Notes: a model not told the origin generated them from the letters alone. A stretch of DNA of 41,875 nucleotides from Oehlia diaphana (GCA_003833135.1 QZLH01000426.1:1-41875), one strand, 5' to 3'. Positions 24,540 to 36,906 are shown, counted from the stretch's first letter. Translations and numbers: made by a program.

Positions 24540-25350
24540 AAGGTATCTCGGATTTTCGGTTAGATCATTTTAACCGCAATATTACTCAAATCCGGTTTTT
24601 TTTAAGACACACATAAAAAAAAATACATATATGTATAAAAGAGGAGTCATTCAATCACTTTTTTATCATAGTATAAAATCGAATATAAAAAAAAACCTGT
24701 TTTTTGATAATTTATTCCCCAATACATCTTTTAATTTATATACATATTGATTTGGTGACAAAAAATAAAATAAAATCATGATAAGAAAATTGAGAAACCA
24801 CATATATGGAATTCAATGGACTTTGTACAACATTTTTTATATGGGGAACTAATCATAAAATTTATTCAGTAAATCTGATAAAATATGTAAATCGTATAAT
24901 AAATATTATTAATAAAATTAATAAATATCATAAATCAGTAAAAATTCGGTATATTTCTTATTTAAAATCATTTAATCAATTATCTTATTTATAACATAGA
25001 TTTTTTTTAAACCGAGTATAGGATACAAATACAAAGAAAAATGCAACTCAAAGGAAAATCAAAATATTTTTTTTTTTTTACGTAAATTTTGGAATTTTTT
25101 TTTTTTACACAAAAGATCGTTAAAAAATCTAAAAATAGTGAATCTAATTTGATGATTATTTAAATTGTATATATGTATCAATAAATCAATAAATCAATAA
25201 ATCATAATTATTTTTATTTTATTTTTGATTTGATATTTTTTAAGATTTAATTAACCGTTTACATTGAATTAAATTATAAAATTCATATTTTAATAAAATA
25301 AAGAGACGATCTGCGTAAAATTGCAGTTTCCTGCATTTTTGCATTTTTAC

Positions 25351-25361
25351 AAAAAAAAAAA
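25351..25361 (-). terminator. RNA polymerase III terminator of tRNA-Pro
   Basis: An 11-T run on the minus strand begins 12 bases after the tRNA 3' end, the standard pol III stop signal. Confidence 0.85.
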
Positions 25362-25373
25362 TTTATATAAACC

Positions 25374-25445
25374 GGGCTCAACCGGGAATTGAACCCGGGA
25401 CCTCTCCGACCCGAACGGAGAATCATACTACTAGACCATTGAGCC
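25374..25445 (-). tRNA. tRNA-Pro (anticodon CGG)
   Basis: A 72-base cloverleaf reads on the minus strand. The seven-base acceptor stem GGCTCAA pairs with TTGAGCC, followed by discriminator C. The anticodon stem CTCCG/CGGAG encloses loop TTCGGGT, so the anticodon is CGG, reading CCG (Pro). The T arm has the GGTTCAATTCC B box between GGG/CCC-rich stem strands. No intron is present, and CCA is not encoded, as usual in nuclear genes. CCG is a rare codon in this AT-rich genome. Confidence 0.95.
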
Positions 25446-26610
25446 AAGAATATGCTACACAAACTATAATTTTATTTATTTTAATCATTTTAGTTCTCTC
25501 GTACATGCAGTCGCATTAAAAAAATAAAATTTATATTACTAGAAAAAAGGGCAAAGTAATAAAAAAAACGAAAAAATAATAAATTTTTGCGTATAATAAC
25601 CTTTTACGAATAAATATTATAATATATATATATATATTTTTTTTTAAGAAAAAGAGAAAAAAAAACAAAAAAAAAACAAGGGATGAAAATAATTTCCGGA
25701 GGCTTTTTGCTCATAGTTTATAAATATAAAAAAAAATCGGAAAAAAAATCATGATAGATAGTAAAGTTAAAAAGAAATCCCGTTTGTCAAACAACGCACT
25801 TAAAAAAGCAGGTTTACATGAATACAACAACTATATTATTATTAAAGAACTTTTTGCAAAAATACCTTTTTTTAATATTTGTAAACTATTAATAATTAGT
25901 AATACAAGCCAATAATAGTCGAATTATGATTTAACACCGAAATTGGGAATTTGGGGAAAAAATAATGTAAACGTATAACGTGTTGCCACCGTTTTAATAA
26001 AAATTTTTTTCTTGTGTCATTTGTGTAAAACGTTGATCATTGATTTTTTTGGAGCTAGTTACGATATATTTTATGGGAGATTACGTTATGTTTTGTTGCA
26101 AAAATGTTTAAAAAGGGTAGATGCGGCGGATTATATAAAATTTTTTTTCTTGTCTTTTTTGTCTTTTAACGAAAAGACCAAAGGAGACCATGAGACCATG
26201 AGACCATATAAGACCATAATAGGTATTTCTTTCTTTTTTTAACAAAATATTCTATGGGAGAATCAAAAATTGACAAAAATTATACTCTTGGCGTTAGACA
26301 TATTTCTTTGTTCAGTTAAATATGAATATCGCTTGTTTATAATCTTTTTGATAGATAATAATATTAATTTTATATGTTTTTGATGGTTATATTGTTTATG
26401 TTAACTTTAGGTTCTATATAAAGAAGGTTTCCGCGCTAATAAAAGTATTTCCAAAATGTAAAGTTATGAATTGAACGAGAAGTGCATGAATTATTTATTT
26501 CACGAATAATTCTAGTAAGTTAATTATATTATGAAGATGTAATTTTCATTCGGTGGATTTCATGAGACAATACTTGACCATTAACTTTCTAATTAATTTT
26601 GATTACAGGT
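25446..26610. other. AT-rich intergenic region upstream of tRNA
   Basis: No gene is seen. A short tandem of AGACCATG units occurs at about 26186-26220. The open frame at 26012-26242 looks random and spans homopolymers. Confidence 0.6.
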
Positions 26611-27095
26611 CTCTTCAACCCAAATTCAATTACACTTTCAACATTTTCTAATCTTTTAAGTATTGCTTTATAAATTCCAAATCTTTTTAATTGTTGTTCT
26701 TTAGAATCCTATTCTTTGTTATCTTCCATCAATCCAATCTGCTGTATAAATTTCAGAGAATCCTCTTTTTGTTAGATATTAATATTTTGTTAATTATTAT
26801 ATGGGATCTATTCAACTATCTTATTTGATAGCGTTCGTTTCCATTTGACAATTTTGTTTTAAATTATCAATATTATTATTTCCAGATGTCCAATTTGAAA
26901 AATTTGCTTTTAAATAATTTCGAACACAATATTCACAATATAATGTAGCTTAACATTCTTGGTTTACAATTTTCACAAATTCTTTCTGTTTTGAATTATT
27001 ATTAAAAGTTTTATCTTTTTGGTCATAACTTAACATTTTCTGTTAATGCTTTTAGTGTTTCATCACTTATAAAATGTTTTTAAGTGATTCATTAT
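26611..27095 (-). pseudogene. Pseudogene of kinase N-terminal exon
   Basis: The minus strand reads as a clear copy of the exon 1 region of the kinase at 768-1250, starting exactly at the exon-end GAAGAG. The segment for the Cys cluster is almost identical to the functional gene. One TTA codon has become TAA (26952-26950), and an extra T near 26962 shifts the frame. Further indels occur toward the N-terminus, and the kinase catalytic exon is missing downstream. It is a broken, truncated copy, not a gene. Confidence 0.9.
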
Positions 27096-28060
27096 TTATT
27101 CTTGAAGAGAGTATGTTCTTTTTATGGATTCTTATTTCTTAACTACATTGTTGTGTAACTTCATTGAGGATTGTCGTAGGTCATGTGACCAATATAAATG
27201 GTTCCATGATTTGTAATACATTTAATACTTAACGTATTAATTAATTTAAAATTTGTAATTAATTTATTAATTAATTTAAAGAACAAATAACTTATCCAAG
27301 ATTTATATTTAGAACTATCCTATATTGTAAAGAACATAATATATTAAAGTATATTATTAGCCCATTCTCAATTCAGTAAGTAAATAAATAATTAATTAAA
27401 ATAATATAATAATTAACAAGATGAAATACAAGAAATTTATTTATGTTTATAATCGATCTGAATAGAAATAAGGAAATCTAGTTAGATCACATAGATCATA
27501 ATAGTTTAGTGAACCGAAGCGTCTAAGCCACACACTCATGAGCCCTTTTGTTCTTCAACGGAAGTATAAGCCATAAAATATATTTCTTACAATATGATTC
27601 ATGTAATTGATAGTTAAAACTTTGTGAAAGTTTAATATAAAAAAAAAGCCTCATCTTCCCTCATCTCGATGAAAAAAGAAAACATAGCCACATAAAAATT
27701 CATATAAATGTATATTTTGATATGAAAAAAAAATACGGAGATATTAAAGTGGAATGGCGAAGCATGTATGGTTAACGAGATATAGGGATTGATTGTTTTT
27801 GGTTTTCTTTTATGGGTACAATCATTTTTAGCGTTTAAAAAAAAAATTATTATTTTAAAAAAGCTGGATCCTTTTTTTTCGGTTTATTTTTGGTTTATTT
27901 TTTTGAAAAAAAAAATTTCTTTTCTGGAATTTAATTATCAAAATATTTTACTGTGATATCTCGCATTTAATTTGGTCTAACATAAAGATTCAAATGCGAA
28001 TATACAAATTAATTAAAATACCGAAATTCTAGACAGGAAATATATATATATTTTTTTACA
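27096..28060. other. AT-rich region upstream of amino-acid transporter
   Basis: No gene is visible. It must include the transporter promoter. A short TATATATATA run lies at 28041-28050 just before the start codon. No other motif is convincing. Confidence 0.5.
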
Positions 28061-30436
28061 ATGGTTTGTGGGCAAAGTGGAATTACTTTCATAGGAGCGT
28101 TATCACTTCTAGTATCAGAGATGATAGGTCCGGGATTAGTTACGAGTGAGTCACATGATTTTATGGTTGAATATTTTCACGCGATATATGCAACAAAAAA
28201 CTAAATTATTGTTTCTTATAGTCCCAATATTGTTTGAAACGGCAGGATTGATAACGTAAGATAAAGTGATAAAGTGTTAAACCATTAATTTAATTAACTT
28301 TATTACTAACGCTAGTTATTACTTTTTTTGTAGTCCATTAATAATGTTTAGCGTAGCGGTGATGTTAGCGTGTTCATCAGCACTATTACTTGTAGAAGCA
28401 TTAAGTTCGATACCAGGAAATGAAAAATTTCAGGTTTGAGATTTTTTTTGACATAAATCTTTTTTTAGTAATTTACTTAAATAATTTTTAATTCCATTTT
28501 TTTAATTTCTAGAAAAAAATAGAGTATATAAGTTTATTTAGCATATTAATTGATAACAAAATACTAAGAATAATTTCATATTTAATATTATTTTTATCAG
28601 TTGAATCAATGATAATTGCAACGATAGCATTAACATCACAAGCATTTGATGCGATATTAGTAAGATTCGTTGGAAGTACTTGTGGAATAGGTTTTTATCC
28701 TGATAAAGGATGGATTTGTGTACAAAATTTAAATAATTTTAATAGTCCTTTTGGAGATAGATTAATGTTTGTTACGGGTGGTTTCATGGTAAGAAAAAAA
28801 AACATTATTTTTATTTTATAAAATCAAAATTTATTACATAAAATAATACTGATGCAATTTTTTTTTTCAGATCACTTTTATTCTCGTAATACCGATGGCA
28901 ATTTGTAATTTAGGAGAAAATGTTAAAATACAAATATTATCATTTATTTCGTTAATAATTGTTATTATTATATGGATAATAGCTTGTATAATGAATGGAT
29001 TAAGTCCTAATAGAATTCCATTAATTGGTAATGATCATAGTTTATTAGTAGGAACTGTATTATTCAATTACGCTTTTATAATAACTGTTCCAAGTATGGT
29101 AAATGACTTGGTATGTATAATAATAAAATATAATATTTGTATTTAAATTTATACTTACATTTTTTTTCTCATCTAGAATCAAGATGTATCAATAAGAAAA
29201 GTTATTTGGATATCAGTAGGAGTAACAACATTAACATATATTCTTATAGGATTATTTGGAGCAATGGCATTTCATTTTGATCTTACTTCAAATTTAATAT
29301 CTGAAATAAGAAGTTCTAAAATACATAATATATTCACTGATATTGCTACTTTATTATTCCCTTTGGGTGGTTTACTTGCAAGTATACCAGTTGATACGAT
29401 AGTATTACGATATAATTTGGTTAGATCTGAATTATGTAATTATTGTAAGTAGAGTGATTTTCGTTTTCGCTTGATTGAAAGAACGTGCGTTATTTTTTAT
29501 TAGTAAATTTTTTAACGAATTAAATTTATTCGTCCTTTTTTTCTTACCATCAATACAGCTATAGCAACGTTTATTTCATTGGTCATACCTTGGTGTGTAG
29601 CTTTACCGTTTCAAACAGGATTTTGGTTAAATATATTTACGAATTGGACAAGTTTATTATTTATTAGTATAACAAATTTTTTATTACCATTTTGTTTATT
29701 TCATCTAAGTCAAAAGAAAGCTAAAATGTTACAAACATTAGAATTAGCTAGAGAAGAAGCTGAATCAAATGAAAAACAACAAAATAAAATTATTGATGAT
29801 AATAAGAATAAGAATAAAGATTATTTTAATCGTGAACCAATAATTTCTTTACCACCACCACCTTCTATAACTCCTGATACTTCAACACTAGAAGGAGAAG
29901 AAAAAGAAAAATCAGCATTTCAAAAACATTTAGAAAGACATTTACAAAAACTTGAAAAACAAAAATTAGAAAATCCTCAATTAGAAAGATTAAAACGAGC
30001 AAAAGTTTATCGTAATATGTCAGCTGATGCGGTACCAATAGATGAATTACCTGATTTTATATTAAAAAAGAATACAAAAAAGAATGATAGTTTAAGTACT
30101 ATAAGTAGTAGTAATAGTAATAATAATGATGATGATAATAATAATAATATTAATGTTCTTAATGTTCTTTCACCTGGTGAAATTTATGAGGGTGATAAAT
30201 CTTATATACCTTCACATCCTTCTACACCTAGAAGTACTAGTACTGATGATGAAGAATTTTATAGTTTATTTAATTATGTTAAACCTTTTAAAGCTTTTCC
30301 TGGTACTAGTAAAAAATTTAATATGATGATATCTTATACTGCTGCTAGTATTAGTATATTATTAATTAGTGGTGTTATTATTTATGATTTTATTGGTTTG
30401 GCGAATGGAAAAAATTATTTTGATTTGGGTGGTTAA
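28061..30436 (+). CDS. AAAP-family amino-acid transporter
   Basis: Seven exons join in frame: 28061-28145, 28222-28255, 28334-28433, 28513-28788, 28871-29110, 29177-29444 and 29559-30436. They give 626 residues. The start MVCGQSGITFIGALSLLVSEMIGPG matches the first membrane helix of Aa_trans proteins (helix-breaking GPG). About ten further hydrophobic helices follow. A long charged cytoplasmic insert (about 385-570, Lys, Glu, Ser, Asn-rich with homopolymeric Asn/Asp) separates the last helix (about 588-614). Members co-transport neutral amino acids with H+ or Na+ at the plasma or vacuole membrane; the exact substrate cannot be told here. The insert is longer than in most members. All introns are GT-AG and all phases agree. 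Confidence 0.9.
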
Positions 30437-31480
30437 CAATTAAAAAGGAATAGAAGAAGGGATAGATTTAACGTATAATATTAGGGATAGATTTTTTTTA
30501 TAACTTTAAATATTTTTTTTTATTTTTATTTTTCGAATCAACTATAGAAATTCATTTAATAGTAATAATAAAACCATTTTACGCGTGCATGCGAATCAAT
30601 TGACAACATGAATCGATCAAAACGTTTATATACTGTATTTTGTGAAAGTTAGTCATCAAAATGTATTAAAATTTTATAAAATTTAAATCGTGATTCTACA
30701 ATATGACACGTGACAACAATCGATACCACTACGTTTGAAGAAATAAAAATGCTTAAATTTAATATTAGGATGAGTAAAACAACCGGTAATTTGAAAAGAA
30801 AATGATGCCATATTTATAAAAAGTTGCCAAAAGAAATATAAAGTTGTAGTAAACATTAAATTCTAATTTCCGTCAATAAGGGCTGGTTCGTACATTACTA
30901 AAGAAAAAAAATATTGTTGCTGTTATAGATTAGTATTTTATAAACTTAATAATTCGACTTGACTGATTAGTTAAAAGAATTATAATTTAGATGATGTTGA
31001 AATAACATGAATAATACAAATATGTCTAATACCTTAGTTTTTTTTCGATAAAATTTTTTTTCGATTAAATAATCTTCGATAAGTGACTCATCAGTAATTT
31101 AATAACAGGATTACGAGATAAAATATTTTGATAAACTTATTAATTTATTCTAATAAACAGGATAATATTTTTTGACTACAAAATCCAATTTTTATAAAGA
31201 ACAAGTACAATTATATTCATACTATATAAAAAAAAGTGAATAAAACTTTGGATTATCATTGCAATTTCCAAAATTTTAAGGCGAAATTCATCGATGAGTA
31301 TTGGAGGGACGTTGAGGCCTTTTTGTGAAGATTCACTTTGAGCTGATTGTTTTCGATTAAGTATCTAATGATTCGCCACACTTGGTGATTAGGAATTTTT
31401 AAGATTCGGTCCGAAGTGATCGCGTTGTCATGATTCATTATGAAAACGCAAGATATGGTATGTCATTCATTTGCAGTTAA
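30437..31480. other. AT-rich intergenic region after transporter
   Basis: No gene is seen. It holds the transporter 3' flank. The minus-strand open frame at 31256-31438 has no recognisable family. Confidence 0.5.
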
Positions 31481-32050
31481 TCTAAATAAAGACAGAATTT
31501 GAGTATCATACTATTGAACCAAAAAATATAAATGATTGGGTTGGCATGGTAACAGAACATTTTGCTTAGTCTGAAATATATAAAGACGCCCTTCAGAAAA
31601 ACAAAAGGGTCACATCATCTCAGCGATGCACAATTGTTAGTTTTCATCAAGGTTTGCACCAAGTTACAGTCACTAATTTCTGTTATTCATGTAGCAAACC
31701 CTTGCACTCAAAAATTTGTAATCATCTGGAAATTCCTAAAAACAGAGAAGGACGTTCACAGTAGCTGTCCCCCATATGCTAAGACAAAAAACTGTGGCCA
31801 CGATGTGCTTCCAGTTCACTGAATCTAAGAATGACCTCAATAAGAGGCATGAAAAAGATGTCCAAAAAGACTGTTAAAAAGGTTGTGTTCCTCCTTAACA
31901 GGTGATTTTAAAATATATTAAAAAGGTCATGTTCCTCCTCAACAGGGGATTTTAAAATTCACCATCTAGATCATACTCCTATCAAGTACATGCTAAGCCC
32001 TGATAAGAAGCACATGGATATTGCCTTTCAAACCCTCACAACATTTTAGT
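31481..32050 (+). pseudogene. Frameshifted coding relic of unknown family
   Basis: Coding-like protein text reads in the plus frames with changes of frame. One piece, about 31491-31755, includes a CxxC (CYSCSKP) and a single TAG. A second frame, about 31753-31876, continues the sense through to a TAA. A third piece, about 31972-32049, ends in TAG. Composition is less AT-rich than the flanks. A 44-base unit is duplicated inside (31874-31961). The Cys motif hints at a zinc-binding region. It looks like a decayed gene or mobile-element protein, not expressed as such. Confidence 0.4.
31874..31961 (+). repeat. 44-base tandem duplication
   Basis: Two adjacent units, 31874-31917 and 31918-31961, share TTAAAAAGG, TGTTCCTCCT and ACAGG at the same spacing with few differences. 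Confidence 0.85.
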
Positions 32051-32527
32051 GATAAAATAATACCTTAATATTTTGCATCTGCTAATATCTTTTTGAAATC
32101 TTTCTGTTGCAAAGAAATGGCATAAAGATTATTAGATAGCTAAAAATAAAAGTAATAAACTAACTATCATCAGAACATTTTTTTTTTCGTCAACTTACCA
32201 CAATTAAAATTGGACATTTAAACATTTTTAAATCTTCATTATTGGGCAAAAATAAATGGAAAATTTTTGTAAAAAAAAGAATTATTGGGATAAAATATTA
32301 TCAGAGAGAATTATTTTTGTTTGTTGCAAGTAGAAAAGTAACCAGGTAGAAAAGTAACAAGATGAGGGAAAGTTAGGGTATTTATATAGTTTTTTTTGAG
32401 ATGTATTTACATAATATGTGAGTAATGCTTTTTCGCATAAGTAAGTAATTAATTACGTGATACGCCAATGAAATTGATTAGTCTTGACTCAATGACTCAT
32501 GAGTCATGATAAACTCTGATATTTCTT

Positions 32528-32651
32528 ATAGTGCCTTGCGTAAATATTGTGCCTTATGTAAATATAGTACATTGCGCAAATATAGTAACTCGCAAAAACA
32601 TAGTAACTCGCAAAAATATAGTAACTCGCGAAAATATAGTGACTCGTGAAG
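32528..32651 (+). repeat. 18-base minisatellite, about seven units
   Basis: Units of the form ATAGTAACTCGCAAAAAT repeat without gaps from 32528. The first three diverge (GTGCCTTGCGTAAAT type) and the last four are nearly identical. Because 18 is divisible by three, one frame stays open through all units, but no ATG precedes it. Confidence 0.9.
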
Positions 32652-33785
32652 TCTAAAATGAAAAAAAAATTATTTTATATTTCAAACGAAAATCTCTATT
32701 TTTTTTTATTGATCATGGTCATCCGATTTTTCTCACGAATCAAAAGTAATACATTATTGTTAGACTCGTGCTATTTTGACAACTCTAACGTCATTTTGAC
32801 TATTATAGAAAAGCAGTTTGTTAAAGTGGTAAAGATGAAAAAAAGATATGAGTAAAACGATGAAAGTAGCAACGCCACTGAAAAGTTTGTCAGTTACCAT
32901 CAGTTACACATGCCGGGTTGTGATTTCGGATAGTAGTCTCATTTAATAAATTACGCCAGATTAGATTAAATAATTGATTTTCCGCTTTCTCTTCACTATA
33001 AACTCATTTAAAAAGAAGAGAAAACGATATCATAGATGTATCGAGAATAATTGTGTAACCGCCAAATCACTTTTCAGTGCTTATATATCAAAATTTTACT
33101 GAAACTAACAAAAAAAAATTCTCATGAATTCCCAGGAACTCTTCACAGATCTTGCCGTAAATAATACTCATGATCTTTTCGATAACAGTATTTTTTGTTG
33201 CTGCGGCTTGAATATAATGCTTACATACCTTACATACAATACGTACTATACTTATGTATATTTACACCGCTTAAGTATTAATCTTGACCTGTATGACGGT
33301 TGAGACTTAGTATACATGTTAAAAAAAATCACAATATTTACATAAATTCTGTATAAAATTTTATTATTTTCTTATTTTTTTATTTTTAATCTGTAATTCT
33401 TATAATTCTTATATATATAAAAATATATATATATACTACAAAAAAAAATATGATGAGCTTTTTTGTAACAGAATTCAAGTAGTTACGTATTACTTAGTGA
33501 AGTGAAGCTATTATGCAAAGTAATACAAAGTAACGCTTTAATTTAGTCTGCCATTTTTTCTTTGTCTTTCATTTCTTGTTTACTTGTGTGTTCATTATGA
33601 TAATCTCATTATTCCTTTAAAAGTGCAAGGTTTTTTTGATTTTGTTTAAGAGATTTTGATTCCTACAATAATAGCTTTCTTCAAAAATGGCGCTACTTAC
33701 AGTATTAGAACTAAGCCTTTAATTATTATCATTTAATTATTTAAAATAAATTTTATTATCGTATTAAAAGACACATTATTATAGG

Positions 33786-33911
33786 GATTGAAATCGATTC
33801 TCAAAATGAGAATCGATTTATTTAAGAATCGATTAATCGCGATTAATCGAATCTCGAGATTTGATTCTAAGATCCGATTTTCGATTTCGATTAAATCGAT
33901 TCTAATCGATA
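33786..33911. repeat. AATCGATT self-complementary island
   Basis: It is built from words such as AATCGATT and ATTAATCG. It holds a perfect hairpin (33791-33803 with 33807-33819) and a perfect 22-base palindrome (33829-33850). A similar self-complementary island of different word lies at 41640-41820. Confidence 0.8.
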
Positions 33912-34206
33912 TGCGTCATAAAAAAAAATTGATCATCATTCGTAATTAAATTTGTGCCGCAACAATTTTAATAGGCGAAAAATCCATTATTTTTTATTTT
34001 TTATAGTAATTTTGCTTGGGCGTTGCTAAATCTAACAGCTGGCGCTTAATTTCGGCCGGAATTATAATTTGGCCAGAGTTAATTATGTAACCTAATAAAA
34101 AAGTTTGACTTTTTTAGTTATAACTTACAAGGTGGCACAAAATCTATTTCGTAATGGTTAAAAGTGCCCTAAAAATGGTAAGTTTTGTATACTTAATTGA
34201 TGGATA

Positions 34207-34313
34207 TTTGACCACTTTTAGGGTCATTTAGACCACTGTTAACCATCAACTAAGGTAGTTGATGGTAACATTTGACCACTTTTAGGTCATTTAGACAACT
34301 TTTAACCATTAAG
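34207..34313. repeat. Direct repeat pair around a hairpin
   Basis: Two copies of TTTGACCACTTTTAGG followed by TCATTTAGAC start at 34207 and 34271. Between them lies a hairpin whose arms are CCATCAACTA and TAGTTGATGG (about 34242-34264). A related reverse-strand word (GGTTAAAAGTGCCCTAAAA) lies at 34157. It is probably a nested or collapsed small foldback element. Confidence 0.65.
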
Positions 34314-35695
34314 TCAATAACCCAAAACTGCGTGTGTTGCGTATGTTCATTTTATCAAACTTTTGTTTCAATCACTTAAATAAAAATAACAAGAATTTTT
34401 TATTAACAAGGAAAAATTCTATGGACGTTTGCATTTTAAAGTTACCAAAGAAGTCATCATTATTATGGGTTGCCGCTGTATAACAATCATACGGAACGAT
34501 GTCGTTCGTATCCAGTATGTGAGTATTTCGCTTAGCTTATATAAAACACTATGGTAATAGACTTCTCGATATTTTCCACGAAATGCTTCAAACGGAAATC
34601 GATACAATATTTATTGTATATAAAATCTTATCGTGACCTGTATATATTGATAAATAAAATGATTTTTATGTTAAAATTTGTGGACATAGAATTAGACGTT
34701 AATATTATTATGCTTTAGTTACTATATAGTCAAAGCCTACCCTACCATTATATACTTTGCAAGTTGAAATTCATACACTAAATACATTTCTAGGTAAAGA
34801 AAAAATATTGAGGCTTTTTTCTTCAGATAATACTTCGATTTTAGTTAATTTGAAAGTTATATAAACCGTTGCTGCTTCAACTGATAATGATTAAATTAGT
34901 GAAAATTAGCAGCTACTTCGGTAGGATCTGCTGGTAAAGGTGCTCGTGATTAAAAAGAAGTTAAAATTCACCCTTTTTCCATAACAAGTATAAAAGAGCC
35001 GCCGTTATGTCTATTGAACCTTCTAAAATATTGGCATCCACTCGACATCTACAAACATTACTTTAATATACCTGCAATCAACGGAAATGAATGAGTAGCG
35101 AATGAATTATAGATTTATTGTGAAGCTATAAATAGCAAAGACTAAAGCTTTAAAAGAGTGAAAGATAAAATATTGTTATTGATCATCTTATTTATCATTA
35201 CAATTCCCTGATACCATTTTTTATGTTGAAAGGAAATTATACACTAACCTTCTATTATGAAGCGATATTTTAAAATATTTCGTATATAAGAAAGATAAAA
35301 ACCTGTATAAATATAAATAATTCATTCTGGCTCAAATAGACATTCTGTTAATTATTATTTATACCTTACTGCATATATATTACATACTAACGCTAGCACC
35401 TCTGTTACATGAAGTGTTATACAGAACCAATTATGGTTGTGTATTTCAATTTTATTTTTATTATATTCATTATAGATCTCAGCTTTGGTATTTAATCGCC
35501 ATCACTCGTGTTCAAACTATTTATTGATTTGGTTAATATTATATTTTCTTTGAATACTTCTCCGGAAGAATTTTTAGAGTTCCGGTGTTGTTAATAATTT
35601 TTCTTTCGAAACTGCGTGGTATTTTATGAGAGATCGTTTTTTTTATTGATCTAAGCGGGCTACAACTATTGAGCATTAAGGTAACTATAATTTGT

Positions 35696-35867
35696 AAGTT
35701 CCCGTAAAAAAATGTTGATCCGTGTTTTATATTTCCATGTTTTTTTCCGTGAATGTATCATTTTCAGGAATTTATAGCCTTAAATCAAACATGGATATCC
35801 GAGATGTATCATTTTTACGGAATTTTTAAAAGGAAATATTCGGATAAAAATTTTTTATAGGGAACTT
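35696..35867. mobile_element. MITE-like element with terminal inverted repeats
   Basis: The left end AAGTTCCCGTAAAAAA (35696-35711) and the right end TTTTTTATAGGGAACTT (35851-35867) are near-perfect inverted repeats enclosing 172 bases. Internal words with TGTATCATTTT and GGAATTT repeat in direct orientation (35754-35779 and 35804-35826). There is no coding capacity. A target duplication is not clear. Confidence 0.55.
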
Positions 35868-36906
35868 GTTGCAAGTATATTATTCCAGAAATTATTAAAA
35901 AAAATAATATATATATTTTTTCAATAATGGTCAATAAAATATGCATATATAATTACTGTAAGTTGTATGTAAAAAATCAAATTTCATTTGTAATAATAAA
36001 GTAATATGTTACCTTAAAATAGTGGCACGTTATAGTCTTAATTGCAGATCATCCCAATATTCGGCCGAATCGCAAATAGATGATGTTCGAAGGTCCATTG
36101 TTGTTATTTATACGAAGCGTTAAGACATGAAAATCATGTAAATAACATCACTCTTTACTGCATAACATACAATATGTAGTAAATCACCCCTTATCAACAA
36201 CCATAAAGAAAAATGTGTTACACTTAGAGGTTTTAGCTGTGATTCGATAGATACGGTTGTAATTATCTTTGAAATCTGTGCAATATGTTAAGACGTTGTA
36301 TTATTGTATTTATAATAATACATTCGTAACTCTAATTCACTACCGAATGCGCAGAAGATTTAAATATTTCGCTATTGATCCCACTTTTCTTAAAAGTCAG
36401 AAGAACTAAAAAAATATATATGTATTTTCACTTGTTAATAATATCAATATTAAAATTATATTAATTGTTGTCTATTTACCGCACTAACGTTAAATTATTT
36501 CAGTTTATACTAACAAGATACTCAAATTAATTTCACACGAGTTAATTTAAAAACACAATTTATTTATTTTATATCTTATTATACATTTCCTTATTTTATA
36601 TTAAATAAAGTCTTAAATAACATATCATAAATATTAACTTATGGTGCTTAAATAGTTTCGTATCTAAAAGGCTTAAAAAAAAAAGGATTTTGTTACTATA
36701 ATTTGAAATAATTTAAGCGAACAATTTAAATAATATACTATAAAATTTATTCGACCGCAGTCTTAGTTTTTCTTCGATCGTAAAAAACTAAAAATTTTAG
36801 AATATTTTTCATCATAGGAAAGAAGTTCTTGAAAGAAGAAAGTAAAGGAACCCAGAAAAAAATCAAAAAAAGATTAAGACGAGTTATTAGTGCTTGTTAA
36901 CCAACT

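Larger units (their letters stand above)
24200..25373. other. AT-rich intergenic region upstream of membrane-protein gene
   Basis: No gene is supported. It contains the presumed promoter of the membrane-protein gene, a 30-base perfect palindrome at 24510-24539, a three-unit AATCAATAA-like tandem at about 25178-25203, and the pol III T-run of the tRNA gene at 25351-25361. Confidence 0.6.
32051..36906. other. Gene-poor repeat-bearing region
   Basis: No gene is supported over nearly 5 kb. It contains an 18-base minisatellite (32528-32651), an AATCGATT palindrome island (33786-33911), a direct-repeat/hairpin pair (34207-34313) and a MITE-like element (35696-35867), each listed separately. Confidence 0.6.

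Noticed and set aside
26012..26242. Plus-strand open frame of 76 codons
   Set aside because: Composition is random-looking, and it includes homopolymers and a short tandem AGACCATG repeat.
31256..31438. Possible mariner-type transposase fragment on the minus strand
   Set aside because: Only 60 codons with vague helix-turn-helix-like text; no DDE motif and no inverted repeats.
32528..32651. CRISPR-like array
   Set aside because: The units are contiguous with no spacers, and the organism is a eukaryote; it is a minisatellite.
32646..32855. Small open frame after the minisatellite
   Set aside because: AT-rich, starts in a poly-A tract, no recognisable family or splice context.
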